Part shown: positions 25,071 through 35,336 of the stretch, piece after piece
How the letters are laid out: every line of letters starts with the position of its first letter
How positions within the stretch are numbered: position 1 is the first letter of the stretch
The notes under the pieces: generated by a model
What the model saw: the letters and a program-made list of their open reading frames with translations, nothing else
Told to the model about the DNA's origin: nothing
Databases searched by the model: none
Translations under genes and position numbers: made by a program
DNA from: Nocardia caishijiensis NBRC 108228
GTDB taxonomy: Bacteria > Actinomycetota > Actinomycetes > Mycobacteriales > Mycobacteriaceae
Assembly (NCBI RefSeq): GCF_001612825.1
Contig: NZ_BDBE01000001.1
Span: 1 to 64,000, forward strand
Direction: 5' to 3'
Length of the DNA: 64,000 nt

Positions 25071-26609
25071 TCAGCGACTACTCGGACGCACAATGGGGAA
25101 CAGGATCGTTTCCCGGATTCCCAAACCCGTGAGTGCCATCAACAAGCGATCGATTCCCATACCGGTTCCGGTGGTCGGCGGCATGCCGTGTTCCATCGCG
25201 GTGAGGAAGTCTTCGTCGAGCACCATCGCCTCGTCATCGCCCGCCGCGCCGAGCCGCGCCTGGTCGACGAACCGTTCGCGTTGGATCACGGGATCGACCA
25301 ACTCCGAATAGCCCGTGGCCAACTCGAAACCGCGAACATAGAGGTCCCACTTCTCCGTAACACCGGCCTTGCTGCGATGCTGACGGGTGAGCGGTGAGGT
25401 CTCCACAGGGAAGTCGCGAACGAAAGTCGGCGCGTAGAGCTTGTCGCCATACACGTGTTCCCAGAGTTCTTCGACCAGTTTCCCGTGGCCGTAGCCCTTG
25501 CCCGCCGGAATTTCCAGTCCGACCCGTTCGGCAAGTGCCAGCAATTCCTCGACAGTGGTTTCCGGAGTGACCTCGACACCGATCGACTCCGACAGCGAGG
25601 GATACATCTCGACCGTCGTCCACTCGCCACTCAGATCATATTCAGTGCCATCGGCAAGAGTCACCACGAGGGTGCCGAATGCCTCTTGCGCGACTTCCTG
25701 GACCAATTCCCGGATCATCGTCGCCGAGTCGTCGTAGGTGCCGTAGGCCTCGTAGGTTTCCAGCATCGCGAACTCGGGCGAATGGGTGGAGTCGGCGCCT
25801 TCGTTGCGGAAGTTCCGGTTGATCTCGAAGACCTTCTCCAGGCCGCCGACCACGCAGCGCTTGAGGAACAGTTCCGGCGCGATGCGCAGGAACAGGTCCA
25901 TGTCGAGGGCGTTGGACCGGGTGACGAACGGGCGCGCGGCGGCGCCGCCGTGGATGGTCTGCAGCATCGGGGTCTCGACCTCGAGGAAACCGCGGCGCTC
26001 GAGCGCGGTGCGCAGCGCACGGACCACATTCACGCGGGTACGGGCCATTTCCCTGGCCTCGGGGCGCACGATCAGGTCGACGTAGCGCTGGCGGACGCGC
26101 GACTCCTCGTTCATTTCCTTGTGCGCCACCGGCAGTGGGCGCAGCGACTTGGCCGCCATCGACCACGAATCGGCCATCACGCTCAATTCGCCCGTACGCG
26201 AGGAGATGACCTCACCGTGCACGAACACGAAATCGCCGAGGTCGACATCGGCCTTCCAGGCGGCGAGCGCGTCGGCGCCGACACCGTTGAGACTGATCAT
26301 CGCCTGCAGTTTCGTTCCGTCGCCCTCCTGCAGCGTGGCGAAGCACAGCTTGCCGGTATTGCGGACGAAAATGACGCGGCCCGCGACACCGACCTGCCGA
26401 CCGGTCTGGGTATCGGGTTCGAGATCCGGGTAGGCGGAACGGATTTCGGCCAGGGTGTGGGTGCGCGGCACGACCACCGGATAGGCGTCACCACCGTCGG
26501 CGAGCAGCCGTTCACGCTTGTCCCGGCGAATCCGCATCTGCTCGGGGACATCGCTGTCCACGGCGGAACTGACGGCGCGGCCGGTCTCGGCGGAGTTAGG
26601 GGTGCTCAC
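25071..26609 (-). CDS. lysS: lysyl-tRNA synthetase (class II)
   Basis: A 512-residue enzyme. The N-terminal OB-fold anticodon domain contains [21 protein letters not shown]. The class II core has motif 1 near [21 protein letters not shown], motif 2 [19 protein letters not shown] and motif 3 [15 protein letters not shown]. Charges tRNA-Lys. It starts at GTG 26609. The first ~25 residues are a polar extension before [12 protein letters not shown]. It stands alone, with the rhodanese/cdo unit upstream. Confidence 0.97.
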   Translation of the reverse strand: MSTPNSAETGRAVSSAVDSDVPEQMRIRRDKRERLLADGGDAYPVVVPRTHTLAEIRSAYPDLEPDTQTGRQVGVAGRVIFVRNTGKLCFATLQEGDGTKLQAMISLNGVGADALAAWKADVDLGDFVFVHGEVISSRTGELSVMADSWSMAAKSLRPLPVAHKEMNEESRVRQRYVDLIVRPEAREMARTRVNVVRALRTALERRGFLEVETPMLQTIHGGAAARPFVTRSNALDMDLFLRIAPELFLKRCVVGGLEKVFEINRNFRNEGADSTHSPEFAMLETYEAYGTYDDSATMIRELVQEVAQEAFGTLVVTLADGTEYDLSGEWTTVEMYPSLSESIGVEVTPETTVEELLALAERVGLEIPAGKGYGHGKLVEELWEHVYGDKLYAPTFVRDFPVETSPLTRQHRSKAGVTEKWDLYVRGFELATGYSELVDPVIQRERFVDQARLGAAGDDEAMVLDEDFLTAMEHGMPPTTGTGMGIDRLLMALTGLGIRETILFPIVRPSSR

Positions 26610-26655
26610 GTTCGATAACAGTAGCGTGCACCGGAAAGGACCAGTGCGCCGCCCG

Positions 26656-27087
26656 TTACAACGACGCCAGCGACTCCACTTCGCGGGCGAAATGCGGCAC
26701 CCCGACGCCGACGGTGAGCATGCCCGCCGACTTCAGCGCCTGATAGCCGCCGATCAGATCGGTCGCGCGGTGCAATCCGAGTTCCTGCAGCGAGGCCGCG
26801 GCCAAACTGGAGGTATAGCCCTCCGAGCAGAAAATGACCCATTCCACATCGTGGTCCGCAGCCAGTGACAAACGGGCCGAGGACGTGGGGTCGAGCCGCC
26901 ATTCCAGGACATTGCGCTCGATCACCAGCGCGCCCGGCAACGAGCCCTCCCGAACGCGCTGCGCGGCCGGGCGGATGTCGACCAGAATGGCGCCTCGCGC
27001 CAGCGCGGCTGGCACGTCGTACACATACAGCCTGCGCAGCTTCGCGCGTGCGTTGTCGAGCATCTGATCGATCGACGAACGACTCAT
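26656..27087 (-). CDS. Rhodanese-domain protein, second gene of cdo operon
   Basis: A 143-residue single rhodanese domain. The substrate-marking [21 protein letters not shown] is followed by the active loop [17 protein letters not shown] with the persulfide cysteine. It transfers sulfane sulfur to an acceptor such as cyanide or a thiol. ATG 27087 overlaps the cdo stop by one base (TGATG), so the two are co-translated. With cysteine dioxygenase this makes a sulfur-oxidation pair: CDO removes excess cysteine and the rhodanese handles persulfide sulfur. The partner is inferred from context. Confidence 0.9.
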   Translation of the reverse strand: MSRSSIDQMLDNARAKLRRLYVYDVPAALARGAILVDIRPAAQRVREGSLPGALVIERNVLEWRLDPTSSARLSLAADHDVEWVIFCSEGYTSSLAAASLQELGLHRATDLIGGYQALKSAGMLTVGVGVPHFAREVESLASL

Positions 27088-27683
27088 CACAGATCACCTT
27101 CGGGCTGGTCGGTGAGGACGGTTTTGGTGCGTCGCAGGGTGCCGTGACCGGTCACCTCGTAATACGACATGGCGGTCAACGGCGGCGAATAGGCGTGCAC
27201 ACTCAACGTGGGGTCGAGCGGACCGACCGATTCGGCGGCCGCGGGCGCGCGAACGACATCGTGCACCCAGCCGATCGGAAACGACGCCTGATCGCCCGCC
27301 GCGAGCGTGCGCCTGCGCAAGTCGGTGCCGTTCCAGCGGAATTCGGACAGCGCGCCACTGAGCACGGTGAGCGCGCCGAGCGAACCGGCGTGGTCGTGCA
27401 ACTCGGTGGATTTACCGGGGGTCCAGCTGATCAGCCAGACATCGACCTCGTCGTCGGCGATCAGGCGGGTGGCCCAGCGCTCGTCGACCGGCCAGCGCCC
27501 GTCGGCGGGCAGCAGGTGGTCGTAGCGACCGGCCAGGACGTCTTCGGCGCCCTCGTCGGTGAGACGCAGCAGGTCGGCGGGGCGCAGGCGCGTGGGCAGG
27601 GCCGGGGCGATCGCGCGATCCAGCGGCGGGGTCGCGGAGTATTCGTCGCGGGCCGACGACAGGGAAAGAACAGAAGAACGCAT
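27087..27683 (-). CDS. cdo: cysteine dioxygenase (type I)
   Basis: A 198-residue cupin that oxidises cysteine to cysteine sulfinate with Fe(II) and O2. The cupin motifs are TELHDHAGSLGALTVLSG, with the two iron histidines, and IGWVHDVV, with the third. The family signature YSPPLTAMSYYE is present near the C-terminus. ATG 27683 has GGAG nine bases upstream. It leads the cdo-rhodanese operon. About 65-120 bp upstream lies a short leader frame with two adjacent Cys codons and overlapping hairpins, which points to control by cysteine level. Confidence 0.93.
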   Translation of the reverse strand: MRSSVLSLSSARDEYSATPPLDRAIAPALPTRLRPADLLRLTDEGAEDVLAGRYDHLLPADGRWPVDERWATRLIADDEVDVWLISWTPGKSTELHDHAGSLGALTVLSGALSEFRWNGTDLRRRTLAAGDQASFPIGWVHDVVRAPAAAESVGPLDPTLSVHAYSPPLTAMSYYEVTGHGTLRRTKTVLTDQPEGDL

Positions 27684-27711
27684 GAGCGCATCTCCAGGAG
27701 GTGAGAATCGG

Positions 27712-27760
27712 TCGAGGGGAAAACGTCAGCCTCGAACGGTCGAGGCAGGTCAGCCTCGAC
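27712..27760 (-). promoter_or_regulatory. Alternative hairpins of a cysteine-responsive attenuator
   Basis: Four short segments read in order on the minus strand. GTCGAGGC (27760-27753) can pair with GCCTCGAC (27746-27739). The latter can instead pair through GCCTCGA with TCGAGGC (27735-27729). That in turn can pair through TCGAGG with CCTCGA (27717-27712). Each pairing excludes the next, as in a classical attenuator. The first segment overlaps the last codons of the leader frame. Confidence 0.65.
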
Positions 27761-27791
27761 AACACTCCTGGGTGCTCACACGGAAGGACAC
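27750..27791 (-). CDS. Cysteine leader peptide of the cdo operon
   Basis: A 13-codon frame starting at GTG 27791 encodes (M)SFRVSTQECCRG and stops at TGA 27752-27750. The two Cys codons lie just before the first arm of the alternative hairpins. A -10-like TAAGCT (27804-27799, minus strand) lies seven bases before the GTG. This fits a leaderless mRNA that starts at the frame itself. An in-frame ATG at 27830, or GTG at 27779, are alternative starts. The design resembles the Cys-rich leaderless short frames reported in mycobacteria. Confidence 0.6.
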   Translation of the reverse strand: MSFRVSTQECCRG

Positions 27792-27838
27792 GACTGCGAG
27801 CTTAGCAGGCAGCGCGCGGCGCTCGGTCATGACCTGGA

Positions 27839-28621
27839 TCACTTCTTGTTGCGCTCGTAGACGTGCCGCAGGCCGGTGAGGGTGAGGTGCGGTTCGTGCT
27901 GGTCGATCGTCTCCGATTCCGGCACGATCAGCGGCGCGCCCGTCCCGGTGGCGACCACGGTGACATCGGTGCCGGCGAACGCGTCGAATTCGTCGCGGAT
28001 GCGGTCGATCAGGCCGTCGACCAGGCCCGCGAAACCGAAGACGGCACCGGACTGGATGCACTCCATCGTGTTCTTGCCGAGCACCGAACGCGGCCTGGCC
28101 AGTTCCACCCGGCGCAGCGCGCTGCGCTCCACCAGCGCCTCGGTGGACACCTCGACGCCCGGCGCGATCACACCGCCGAGGAACTCACCCTTGGCCGACA
28201 CCAGGTCGACACAGGTCGCGGTGCCGAAATCGACGACGATCGCCGGACCACCGAAGCGGCGGAACGCGGCGAGACAATTGACGATGCGGTCGGCGCCGAC
28301 CTCCTTGGGATTGTCGACCAACAACGGAATGCCGGTCCGCACACCGGGTTCCACGACGACATGCGGCACGTGCGCCCAGTAGCGGGCGAGCATCACGCGC
28401 AGTTCGCGCAGCACCGGCGGCACCGTCGACAGCGCCGAGACGCCCACCACCTGGTCGAGCTCGGCACCGACCAGTCCGCGCACCTGCATCGCGAACTCGT
28501 CGGCGGTGAGCAGCGGATTCGTGTGGATACGCCAGTGCCGCACCAGTTGCGCGTGCTCGCCGCTGCCGGAGAACAGGCCGAGTTCGATGGCGGTGTTGCG
28601 GACGTCGATCGTCAGCAGCAT
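27839..28621 (-). CDS. coaX: type III pantothenate kinase
   Basis: A 260-residue kinase, the first step of CoA synthesis from pantothenate. The ASKHA-fold phosphate loop [17 protein letters not shown] begins the protein. The pantothenate-binding [15 protein letters not shown] and the second phosphate motif [13 protein letters not shown] follow. Type III enzymes need a monovalent cation and are not inhibited by CoA. It follows panD by 20 bp, so panC-panD-coaX is one transcription unit making pantothenate and then phosphopantothenate. The same order occurs in M. tuberculosis. Confidence 0.96.
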   Translation of the reverse strand: MLLTIDVRNTAIELGLFSGSGEHAQLVRHWRIHTNPLLTADEFAMQVRGLVGAELDQVVGVSALSTVPPVLRELRVMLARYWAHVPHVVVEPGVRTGIPLLVDNPKEVGADRIVNCLAAFRRFGGPAIVVDFGTATCVDLVSAKGEFLGGVIAPGVEVSTEALVERSALRRVELARPRSVLGKNTMECIQSGAVFGFAGLVDGLIDRIRDEFDAFAGTDVTVVATGTGAPLIVPESETIDQHEPHLTLTGLRHVYERNKK

Positions 28622-28640
28622 GTCCGACCCCCCGCCGCGC

Positions 28641-29060
28641 TCAGGCGATCGACAGGGAACGCGGCGAGGTGAGCCCGGAACCCTCGGGCGCGTGCGCGGG
28701 GTCCGCGCCGAGCTCGACGGGCCGGTTGCGGTCGTCGACGAAGACCACCTTCGGCGCGTACTCGCGCAGCTCGGCCTCGTCGAGCTGGCCGTAGGCGATG
28801 AGGATGACCAGGTCGCCGGGGTGCACGAGATGTGCTGCGGCGCCGTTGATCCCGATCACACCCGACCCGCGTTCGCCCGCGATCACGTAGGTCTCGAGGC
28901 GGGCGCCGTTGTCGATGTCGACGATGCACACCTGCTCGCCCTCGAGCAGGCCCGCGGCGTCGAGCAGATCCTGGTCGACGGTCACCGAGCCCACATAGTG
29001 CAGGTCGGCGTGGGTCACGGTGGCACGGTGGATCTTCGAGGTCATCATGGTGCGCAGCAT
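28641..29060 (-). CDS. panD: aspartate 1-decarboxylase
   Basis: A 139-residue pyruvoyl enzyme making beta-alanine for pantothenate. The self-cleavage site is G24-S25 ([12 protein letters not shown]), and the catalytic region includes [13 protein letters not shown] and the NGAAAHLV loop. The C-terminal ~25 residues extend past the E. coli length, as in other actinobacteria. In M. tuberculosis this tail is where resistance changes to pyrazinoic acid occur. It starts at ATG 29060, 14 bp after the panC stop. Confidence 0.97.
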   Translation of the reverse strand: MLRTMMTSKIHRATVTHADLHYVGSVTVDQDLLDAAGLLEGEQVCIVDIDNGARLETYVIAGERGSGVIGINGAAAHLVHPGDLVILIAYGQLDEAELREYAPKVVFVDDRNRPVELGADPAHAPEGSGLTSPRSLSIA

Positions 29061-29074
29061 CGGCTTCGCCTTTC

Positions 29075-30031
29075 TCAGTGCGCCTGCGGGGCAGGCAGGG
29101 AGTTCGCGTCGGGGTGCCCGTCGAGCTGGGCGCCGAGGACAAGGGGTGCGTTGTCGATCAGGCGAGTGCCGCCGACCTTGGCCGCGACGAGCAGGCGCGC
29201 GTTGCCCGCTTCCGGGGCGGGGCCGAGGGTGGAGTCGCGCAGTTCGAGGTAGTCGACCTCTAGACCGTCGGCCGAGTCGAGGACGGCGCGCGCGGCGGCG
29301 AGGACGCCCTCGGGGCCGAGGCCCGCGGCGTGCCTGCCCGCGGCCAGTGCGGCCGACAGGGCGAGCGCCGATTCCCGTTGCGCCGCATCGAGATAGCGGT
29401 TGCGCGAGGACAGGGCCAGACCGTCGGGTTCGCGGACCGTCGGGTAGGCGACGATCTTCACGTCGAAGTTCAGGTCGCGAACCATCTGACGGATCAGCGT
29501 GAGCTGCTGGTAGTCCTTCTCCCCGAAGTACGCCTCCGAGGCGTTGGTGAGCTGCAGCAGCTTCGCGACGACGGTGAGCATGCCCGCGAAATGCGTCGGC
29601 CTGCTGCCGCCTTCGAGCTCGGCGCCGAGCGGGCCCGGCTGCACGGTGGTGCGCGGACCGTCGGGGTACATCTCGTTGGCCGACGGCGCGAACACCAGGT
29701 CGACGCCCTCGGCCGCGAGCAGTGCGAGATCGGCGTCGAGGGTGCGCGGGTAGGCGTCGAGATCCTCACCCGCGCCGAACTGCAACGGGTTGACGAAGAT
29801 CGACACGATCACGATCTGATTGGTGAGCCGGGCCTGGCGCACCAACTGCAGGTGACCCTCGTGCAGGGCGCCCATCGTCGGCACGAAACCGATGCTGCGG
29901 CCCGCGCCGCGCAACGCCTTGGCCACCGTCGACAGCACCTCGGGGCTGTGGTGCACGGTGAGCGCGCCGGGCTTGTACGCGCCGGTCGCCCGCGCGCCGC
30001 CCTGGTGGTGATGCACTTCTCGGGGTTCCAT
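29075..30031 (-). CDS. panC: pantothenate synthetase
   Basis: A 318-residue enzyme that joins pantoate and beta-alanine using ATP. It shows the HIGH-like [19 protein letters not shown], then [28 protein letters not shown] and the KMSK-like [14 protein letters not shown]. The N-terminus has ~25 extra residues ([12 protein letters not shown]...). ATG 30031 overlaps the stop of the upstream gene by one base, so translation is coupled to it. Confidence 0.96.
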   Translation of the reverse strand: MEPREVHHHQGGARATGAYKPGALTVHHSPEVLSTVAKALRGAGRSIGFVPTMGALHEGHLQLVRQARLTNQIVIVSIFVNPLQFGAGEDLDAYPRTLDADLALLAAEGVDLVFAPSANEMYPDGPRTTVQPGPLGAELEGGSRPTHFAGMLTVVAKLLQLTNASEAYFGEKDYQQLTLIRQMVRDLNFDVKIVAYPTVREPDGLALSSRNRYLDAAQRESALALSAALAAGRHAAGLGPEGVLAAARAVLDSADGLEVDYLELRDSTLGPAPEAGNARLLVAAKVGGTRLIDNAPLVLGAQLDGHPDANSLPAPQAH

Positions 30032-30984
30032 CAGTTGCCTTTCTCGGCGAGCAGCTCGAGCAGAGCGGGATCGGTCCTGGCGAGTTCGGCCGTGCGCAAC
30101 GACATGGCGCGATACGACGCGGCCAGGCGCTCGTCGAACGACTCGACGGCGTTCAGGTGTGCGGCGACCGCGTCCACGTCGCCCCGGGCCACCGGTCCGG
30201 TGAGCGCGGCCTGGCCACGGCGCAGCACGTTGTCGAGCGCGGCGGAGACCAGCGGGCCGATGAGGCGTTCGGGCAGGCCGCCCGGTTGACCGTCGACCAC
30301 CGGCTGGCCGAGCAGACCCGGGCCCGACATCGCTTCGCGCAGCGCCGCCACCGCGTCGACGATGAGGGTGACCAGGTGATTGGCGCCGTGCGCGAGGGCG
30401 GCGTGATACAGGGTGCGCTGGTCTTCCTCGATCCGCACCGGCTCGCCGCCCATCTCGATCACCAGCGCCTGGGCGATGGCGTAACCGACCTCGTCGGCGG
30501 CGGTGATGCCGAAACAGGCATTGGCGAGGCGGGCGATGTCCTCGTCGTGACCGGTGAAGGTCATCGCCGGATGGATCGCCAGACCCAACACGCCCTGGTC
30601 GGTGAGCGGGGCGAGCACACCGACACCGTTCGCGCCGGAGGTGTGCGCGACGATGGTGCCGGGCCGGACCACACCCGCCGATGCCAGCCCGCGAACCAAC
30701 CCCGCCAGCTCGGCATCGGGCACCGCGAGCAGCAACAACTCACTGCGTCGCGCCACCTGCTCGACCGGCAGGATCTGCGAATCGGGCAGCCGGGTACGCG
30801 CCCGGTGCACGGAGGCATCGGAGATCGCGGCGACACCGAACACCACATGCCCGGCTCGCTCTAGCGCCACACCGAGCGCCGAACCCACCCGTCCCGCCGA
30901 GACGATTCCTACCGTCAGCCGTGCGGGCGCTGGATCGACACCTGAGTTCGCGCCATCAGAATCGACACTTCTCGAGGTCAACAT
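30031..30984 (-). CDS. Rossmann-like/DUF2520 protein (Rv3603c-like)
   Basis: A 317-residue protein. The N-terminal Rossmann domain has [20 protein letters not shown], followed by [15 protein letters not shown] and [17 protein letters not shown]. The C-terminal DUF2520 helical domain has [16 protein letters not shown]. It resembles the ketopantoate reductase/prephenate dehydrogenase superfamily and sits directly upstream of panC. A role in pantoate supply is therefore plausible, but its activity is not established. I use ATG 30984 because upstream sequence is not conserved-looking. The first ~20 residues are polar. Confidence 0.85.
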   Translation of the reverse strand: MLTSRSVDSDGANSGVDPAPARLTVGIVSAGRVGSALGVALERAGHVVFGVAAISDASVHRARTRLPDSQILPVEQVARRSELLLLAVPDAELAGLVRGLASAGVVRPGTIVAHTSGANGVGVLAPLTDQGVLGLAIHPAMTFTGHDEDIARLANACFGITAADEVGYAIAQALVIEMGGEPVRIEEDQRTLYHAALAHGANHLVTLIVDAVAALREAMSGPGLLGQPVVDGQPGGLPERLIGPLVSAALDNVLRRGQAALTGPVARGDVDAVAAHLNAVESFDERLAASYRAMSLRTAELARTDPALLELLAEKGN

Positions 30985-31168
30985 TGTCCTCTCGATTGCG
31001 TTCCAGTCCCGCTGCGCGGGTACCAGACGTACGCGTCGAGAATAACGGGCCCTACGCCAGCGCCGCCACGGCCCCGGTGGGTGATCTGGCACACGGCGGT
31101 TCCGCCTGCCCGAGAAGCGGCGGCCTGCGCGGCAACCGCCCCACCCGAGCCCGGCTGGCGCTGCGGGG

Positions 31169-32299
31169 TTACGTGCGGGTGGATTCCGACTGGAGGTTGG
31201 CCATGATGTCGGCCACCGAGAGGCGGGTGCCTTCCGATTCGGCGCGACGGCGGCGGCGGGAGCTTGTGCCGACGGTGGGGGCGGCCGGGGTTGGGCCGGA
31301 GTTCGGGGGGGCTTCGAAGCCGGAGTCGGTGGTGACAACAGCGGGCTGTTCGGCCGCGGGCTGTTCGGCCGCGGGCTCGGGAGTGAGCGAACCGGGGGGT
31401 GCCGGGGTAGCCGAGGGGTCGGTGGCGGTGGGTGCCGGGGTAGCCGACGGGTCGGCGCCGTTCGACGATGTGGGGGCCGAGGGCTCGGGGTCGAGGGGGC
31501 GGCCGTCGTTGTCGACCTTGCGGGTGTGCGGGGCCGACAGCCGGGGCGGCGGGGTCTTGGTCGACGACTTCGCCGGTTCGGGCTCGGCGGTCGGCTGCTG
31601 GGACTCGGCGTATTCGTCCAGCTGCACGGCCGAGGTCTCGGCGGTGACCGGGTCGTCGTAGGGGTCGGCGAAATTCGCCGAGACCGGCTGCATGAAGACC
31701 GGTTTCAGGGCGCTGGGGGGTTGCTGCCAGGGGCCGAACCAGGCGGCGGCGGCAGCCTCGTGGCTATCGTCGATCTCGGGCTCGGCGTCGTCGAAGGCGT
31801 CGAAATCGCTGTAGGCGGTGCCGCCGCTGGGCAGGGCGTCGATGCGGACCGCGTCGGCCTGCAGGGCTGGCTGGTCGTCAGGCAGGGCGCCTTCGAACAG
31901 CACCTGGAGGTTCTGGCGCAGCAGCGAGAGCTCCGCGCGCAGAGCCGCGATCTCCGACGCGTCGGCGCCGACTTCGGCGCGCACGCGCGCCTCGACACCC
32001 ATCTCGTATTCGCGACGGGCGTTGATCTCCCGTTCGAGCTGCAACTCGTACACCGTCTGCAGATCGCGCGCCTTCGCCTTGTCGACGGCCGCGTCCTTGC
32101 GGTAGCGCGTGGCCGCGAGGGCGCCGATCACGGCCGCCCACAGCGCCGCTACCAGGCCGATCCGGACGAATTGCACATTGTCACTGAAGACGAGGAAAAC
32201 ACTGGCTGTCAGGCCGAGGAGAAGAAGGGCGCCGATGAAGAGCTTTCCCGCGTCGTCCCGCCGTCGACGGGGCGTGGTGCTACGGGAGGGTGAAACCAT
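31169..32299 (-). CDS. DUF6779-type membrane protein with coiled coil (Rv3604c-like)
   Basis: A 376-residue protein. A basic N-terminus (TTPRRRRDDAGK) precedes two membrane helices at about residues 18-39 and 44-62. A coiled coil of about 80 residues follows (LQLEREINARREYEM, EIAALRAELSLLRQNLQVLFEG). The rest is a long Pro/Ala/Ser/Thr-rich disordered tail, ending in a basic patch and a short helix LSVADIMANLQSE. Mycobacteria have a comparable Ala/Arg/Pro-rich protein at this place. The shape resembles a cell-envelope or division scaffold, but no function is known. It starts at ATG 32299. Confidence 0.8.
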   Translation of the reverse strand: MVSPSRSTTPRRRRDDAGKLFIGALLLLGLTASVFLVFSDNVQFVRIGLVAALWAAVIGALAATRYRKDAAVDKAKARDLQTVYELQLEREINARREYEMGVEARVRAEVGADASEIAALRAELSLLRQNLQVLFEGALPDDQPALQADAVRIDALPSGGTAYSDFDAFDDAEPEIDDSHEAAAAAWFGPWQQPPSALKPVFMQPVSANFADPYDDPVTAETSAVQLDEYAESQQPTAEPEPAKSSTKTPPPRLSAPHTRKVDNDGRPLDPEPSAPTSSNGADPSATPAPTATDPSATPAPPGSLTPEPAAEQPAAEQPAVVTTDSGFEAPPNSGPTPAAPTVGTSSRRRRRAESEGTRLSVADIMANLQSESTRT

Positions 32300-32367
32300 G
32301 GTGGCCAGGGTAGCCGGAAACGGCTGGTCGGCACACCGACAACGACGGTGATTCCATTCGCAAGTTG

Positions 32368-32841
32368 CTAGGTGGTTGCCGGTTCGTCCGGTGGTTCGTC
32401 CGGCGCGCGGCAGCAGTGCTCGAGCCACAAAGCCGCAGCAACCAGGGCGGAACCGGCCAGCAGACCGACCACCGCCCCCGGCGAATCGGCCGCGGCCGCC
32501 GTCACCGTGCCGCGCTGTGGGAAGACCCACAGCAGGAAACCGAGCCACACACCGGCCGCCAGCGAACCCACCTGCAACGACGCCTTGGCCAACGCGGCGG
32601 CCCTGGCCACGTTGATCGGATGCAGCTCACCCGACCCGTCGCCGATGCGCTCCTCGGCGATCTTGTTCTTGATGACGAACCCGAGCGCCGCCTCGATCGC
32701 GGCCACCGGAAGCAACGACGCGCCCGCGGCCACCGAGATCGAGGGGAAGGTCGAATAGGCGAAGCGGGTCGCGGTCCAGGCGACGGCCGCGGCCAGCACG
32801 ACGTTCAGGGCCAGGTCGAGCAGCCGGGTCGGTTTCAGCAC
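32368..32841 (-). CDS. DUF3180 membrane protein (Rv3605c-like)
   Basis: A 157-residue protein with four membrane helices: two at the N-terminus, around LNVVLAAAVAWTATRFAYS and VAAGASLLPVAAIEAALGFVI, and two near the C-terminus. Between the pairs is a conserved polar loop KNKIAEERIGDGSGELHPINVARAAALAKAS, which is the DUF3180 core. Function unknown. It is always found beside folK in this group. GTG 32841 overlaps the folK end by 7 bp, so it is the last cistron of the folate operon. Confidence 0.88.
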   Translation of the reverse strand: MLKPTRLLDLALNVVLAAAVAWTATRFAYSTFPSISVAAGASLLPVAAIEAALGFVIKNKIAEERIGDGSGELHPINVARAAALAKASLQVGSLAAGVWLGFLLWVFPQRGTVTAAAADSPGAVVGLLAGSALVAAALWLEHCCRAPDEPPDEPATT

Positions 32842-33368
32842 GGGCGAGCGCTTTCGCCGAGGACCAGGTCGGTGCGGACCACGCCCGCGCGTTCGGCGGG
32901 GTCGACGGCGTGGAGCAGCTCGCCGATGGGCACCTCGGCGCCGTCGACGCGCAACCGGGCGTCCGGCTCCACGTCGTGCCACGGAACCAGCACGAACGCG
33001 CGGTGGTACGCCTCGGGGTGCGGCAGGATCAGCGTCGGATCGGTGTCGCGCACAACGGCTTCGCCACCGTCGACGCACTGCACGATGTCGACGTCGAGGG
33101 TTCTCGCGCCCCACCGCACCGCGCGCACCCGCCCGGCGGCCTGTTCGAGACGCTGCCCGAAACGCAGCCAGTCGTAGCCGTCGAAGGTCGGGTCCTCCGC
33201 CACCACAACGGCATTCAGGTAGTCGTCCTGATCGACGCCGCCCCACGGCGCGGTGGTGTACACCGGCGAGACCGCACGGGTGCGCTCCCCCAGCGCGTCG
33301 AGGACGCCGCGCAGGTGGGCGAGCCGGTCACCGAGGTTGGCACCGATCGAGAGCACCACACGGGTCAT
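32835..33368 (-). CDS. folK: 6-hydroxymethyl-7,8-dihydropterin pyrophosphokinase (HPPK)
   Basis: A 177-residue enzyme that adds pyrophosphate to the pterin before DHPS. It shows [56 protein letters not shown] with its metal aspartates, and [18 protein letters not shown]. Its ATG at 33368 overlaps the folB stop (ATGA). It is part of the contiguous run folE-folP-folB-folK-DUF3180, in which every junction overlaps. Confidence 0.97.
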   Translation of the reverse strand: MTRVVLSIGANLGDRLAHLRGVLDALGERTRAVSPVYTTAPWGGVDQDDYLNAVVVAEDPTFDGYDWLRFGQRLEQAAGRVRAVRWGARTLDVDIVQCVDGGEAVVRDTDPTLILPHPEAYHRAFVLVPWHDVEPDARLRVDGAEVPIGELLHAVDPAERAGVVRTDLVLGESARPC

Positions 33369-33787
33369 CGGCGCGGCTCCGGCACCGAGGTGCGGTAGCG
33401 GGTGGCGACCACCCGAACGTCGGTGAAGGTGTGCGGGATCGGGGCCGAGGGCTTGTGCAGCACCGCCTCGACGGCCTCGATGCGCGGGTCGGTCATCACG
33501 TCGTCGGCGATCTCGGAGACGACGGTTTCGATGAGATCGCGCGGCGGACCGGCGACGATGCGCGCGGCACGTTCGGCGAGCCCGCCGTAGTCGACGGTGT
33601 CGGCGAGATCGTCGGAGGCGGCCGCGGCCGCGAAATCGACCCACACGGTGAGGTCCACGACGAATTCCTGGCCGTCGCGACGCTCGAAATCGAACACGCC
33701 GTGCCTGCCGAACACGGTGAGCCCGCGCAATTCGATGCGCGAGGACGCGGGCCGGTCGGCGGGCGGGGGCAGCAGCGGTGAGTTCAT
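33365..33787 (-). CDS. folB: dihydroneopterin aldolase
   Basis: A 140-residue enzyme that splits dihydroneopterin to the hydroxymethyl pterin. The family features are [23 protein letters not shown], the [16 protein letters not shown] segment with the Tyr used in catalysis, and [19 protein letters not shown] with the active-site Lys. It forms octameric rings in relatives. Polar N-terminal extension of about 17 residues. ATG 33787 overlaps the folP stop. Confidence 0.96.
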   Translation of the reverse strand: MNSPLLPPPADRPASSRIELRGLTVFGRHGVFDFERRDGQEFVVDLTVWVDFAAAAASDDLADTVDYGGLAERAARIVAGPPRDLIETVVSEIADDVMTDPRIEAVEAVLHKPSAPIPHTFTDVRVVATRYRTSVPEPRR

Positions 33788-34653
33788 CGGGCGGCTCCTC
33801 GGGCGGCGGTGGCACGCTGCCACGCGTCGACAACAATGATGGCGTCCAGCGAGGCGCGCACGTCGTGGACGCGGACGCCCCAGGCGCCGTGCGTCGCGGC
33901 CAGCGCCGACACGGTCGCCGTGGCGACCTCGCGACCGTCGGGCGGGCGTGGCCCGGAATCGTCGGCGAGCAGGGCGCCGAGGAAACGCTTGCGGGACGCG
34001 CCGATCAGGATGGGCAGGCCGTCGGCGACCAGCTCCGGCAGGGCACCGAGCAGGGCCCAGTTGTGGTCGGCGTTCTTGGCGAAGCCGAGGCCGGGATCGA
34101 GGATCAGCCGGTCGGCGGCGATACCGGCGGCGACGGCGAGGTCGACCTGGGCGCGCAGTTCGGCCCGCACCTCGGCAACCACGTCGTCGTAGTGGTCGGC
34201 GGGTCCCGTGTGGCGGTAGTCGGCACCTGCACGCCAGTGCATCAGGATCCACGGCACGCCCGCGTCGGCGACCACACCGACCATGTCCGGGTCGGCGCGG
34301 CCACCGGACACGTCGTTGACGACGGCGGCACCGGCGGCCAGCGCCGCCTCGGCCACCTCGGCGCGCATGGTGTCGACACTGGTCGGCACGCCCGCCGCGA
34401 CCAGCCCTCGGATCACCGGCGCGACCCGCGCGGCCTCGGTCGCCGGGTCGACGCGGTCGGCGCCGGGCCTGGTGGACTCACCACCCACATCGACGATGTC
34501 GGCACCCGCCTCGAACAGGGCGACACCGTGCGCGATCGCGAGTTCGGGATCGAGATAACGCCCGCCGTCGGAGAAGGAATCGGCGGTCACGTTCACCACG
34601 CCCATGACCACACACGAGCGGCCGTCCCGCGCGGTCACGAGGGGTTGGCTCAT
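33784..34653 (-). CDS. folP: dihydropteroate synthase
   Basis: A 289-residue DHPS, the sulfonamide target. TIM-barrel motifs: [59 protein letters not shown] and [12 protein letters not shown], with the substrate Lys and Arg. It joins pABA to the pterin pyrophosphate. ATG 34653 overlaps the folE stop by four bases. It is the full-length functional type (FolP1) and not the shorter paralogue. Confidence 0.97.
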   Translation of the reverse strand: MSQPLVTARDGRSCVVMGVVNVTADSFSDGGRYLDPELAIAHGVALFEAGADIVDVGGESTRPGADRVDPATEAARVAPVIRGLVAAGVPTSVDTMRAEVAEAALAAGAAVVNDVSGGRADPDMVGVVADAGVPWILMHWRAGADYRHTGPADHYDDVVAEVRAELRAQVDLAVAAGIAADRLILDPGLGFAKNADHNWALLGALPELVADGLPILIGASRKRFLGALLADDSGPRPPDGREVATATVSALAATHGAWGVRVHDVRASLDAIIVVDAWQRATAARGAAR

Positions 34654-35336
34654 TTGCGCAGGATCAGGTCCAGCGCCTCGGCTCGCGAGGCGGCATTGGT
34701 CTGCAACAGGCCGCGCACCGCCGAAGTGGTTGTGCTCGCACCCGGCTTGCGGATACCGCGCATGGCCATGCACAGATGCTCGGCCTCCACCACGACGATC
34801 GCGCCGCGCGGGTCGAGCCTGCGCATGACCGCGTCGGCGATCTGGCTGGTGAGGCGCTCCTGCACCTGCGGGCGCTTGGCGTAGAGGTCGACGACGCGGG
34901 CCAGCTTCGACAGGCCGGTCACGCGACCGTGCGTGCCGGGAATGTAGCCGACGTGGGCTACGCCGTGGAACGACACCAGGTGATGCTCACAGGTGGAGAA
35001 CATCGGGATGTCGCGCACGAGGACGAGCTCCTGGTGGCCCTCGTCGAAGGTGGTGGCGAGTACCTCGTCCGGCTCGGTGTAGAGCCCGGCGAACATCTCG
35101 CGGTAGGCGCGGGCCACGCGGGCCGGGGTGTCGACGAGCCCGGGCCGGTCGGGGTCCTCACCGACCGCGAGGAGCAGTTCGCGCACGGCGTTCTCGGCGC
35201 GCTGCTGGTCGAACACGCGGCCCGTCGCCAGCGCCGTCAGCTGAGCCGGGCTCGTCTCCCCGAGCTCTCCGGCCGGGTCGGGCCCCGAACCGTTCACGGC
35301 CTCAGCGACTTTCTTATTGGCCGACAACTTCTCCAC
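34650..35336 (-). CDS. folE: GTP cyclohydrolase I
   Basis: A 228-residue first enzyme of folate synthesis, GTP to dihydroneopterin triphosphate. The zinc site and active site are present: [48 protein letters not shown] and [19 protein letters not shown]. The first ~45 residues ([20 protein letters not shown]...) precede the conserved core. I use GTG 35336. TTG at 35327 has better spacing from GGAGG and is a real alternative. It leads the folate operon downstream of ftsH. Confidence 0.95.
   Translation of the reverse strand: MEKLSANKKVAEAVNGSGPDPAGELGETSPAQLTALATGRVFDQQRAENAVRELLLAVGEDPDRPGLVDTPARVARAYREMFAGLYTEPDEVLATTFDEGHQELVLVRDIPMFSTCEHHLVSFHGVAHVGYIPGTHGRVTGLSKLARVVDLYAKRPQVQERLTSQIADAVMRRLDPRGAIVVVEAEHLCMAMRGIRKPGASTTTSAVRGLLQTNAASRAEALDLILRK

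Noticed and set aside
30985..31338. N-terminal extension of the DUF2520 protein
   Set aside because: The ~118 extra residues are Pro/Arg-rich and overlap the end of the upstream gene. The Rossmann domain begins just after ATG 30984.
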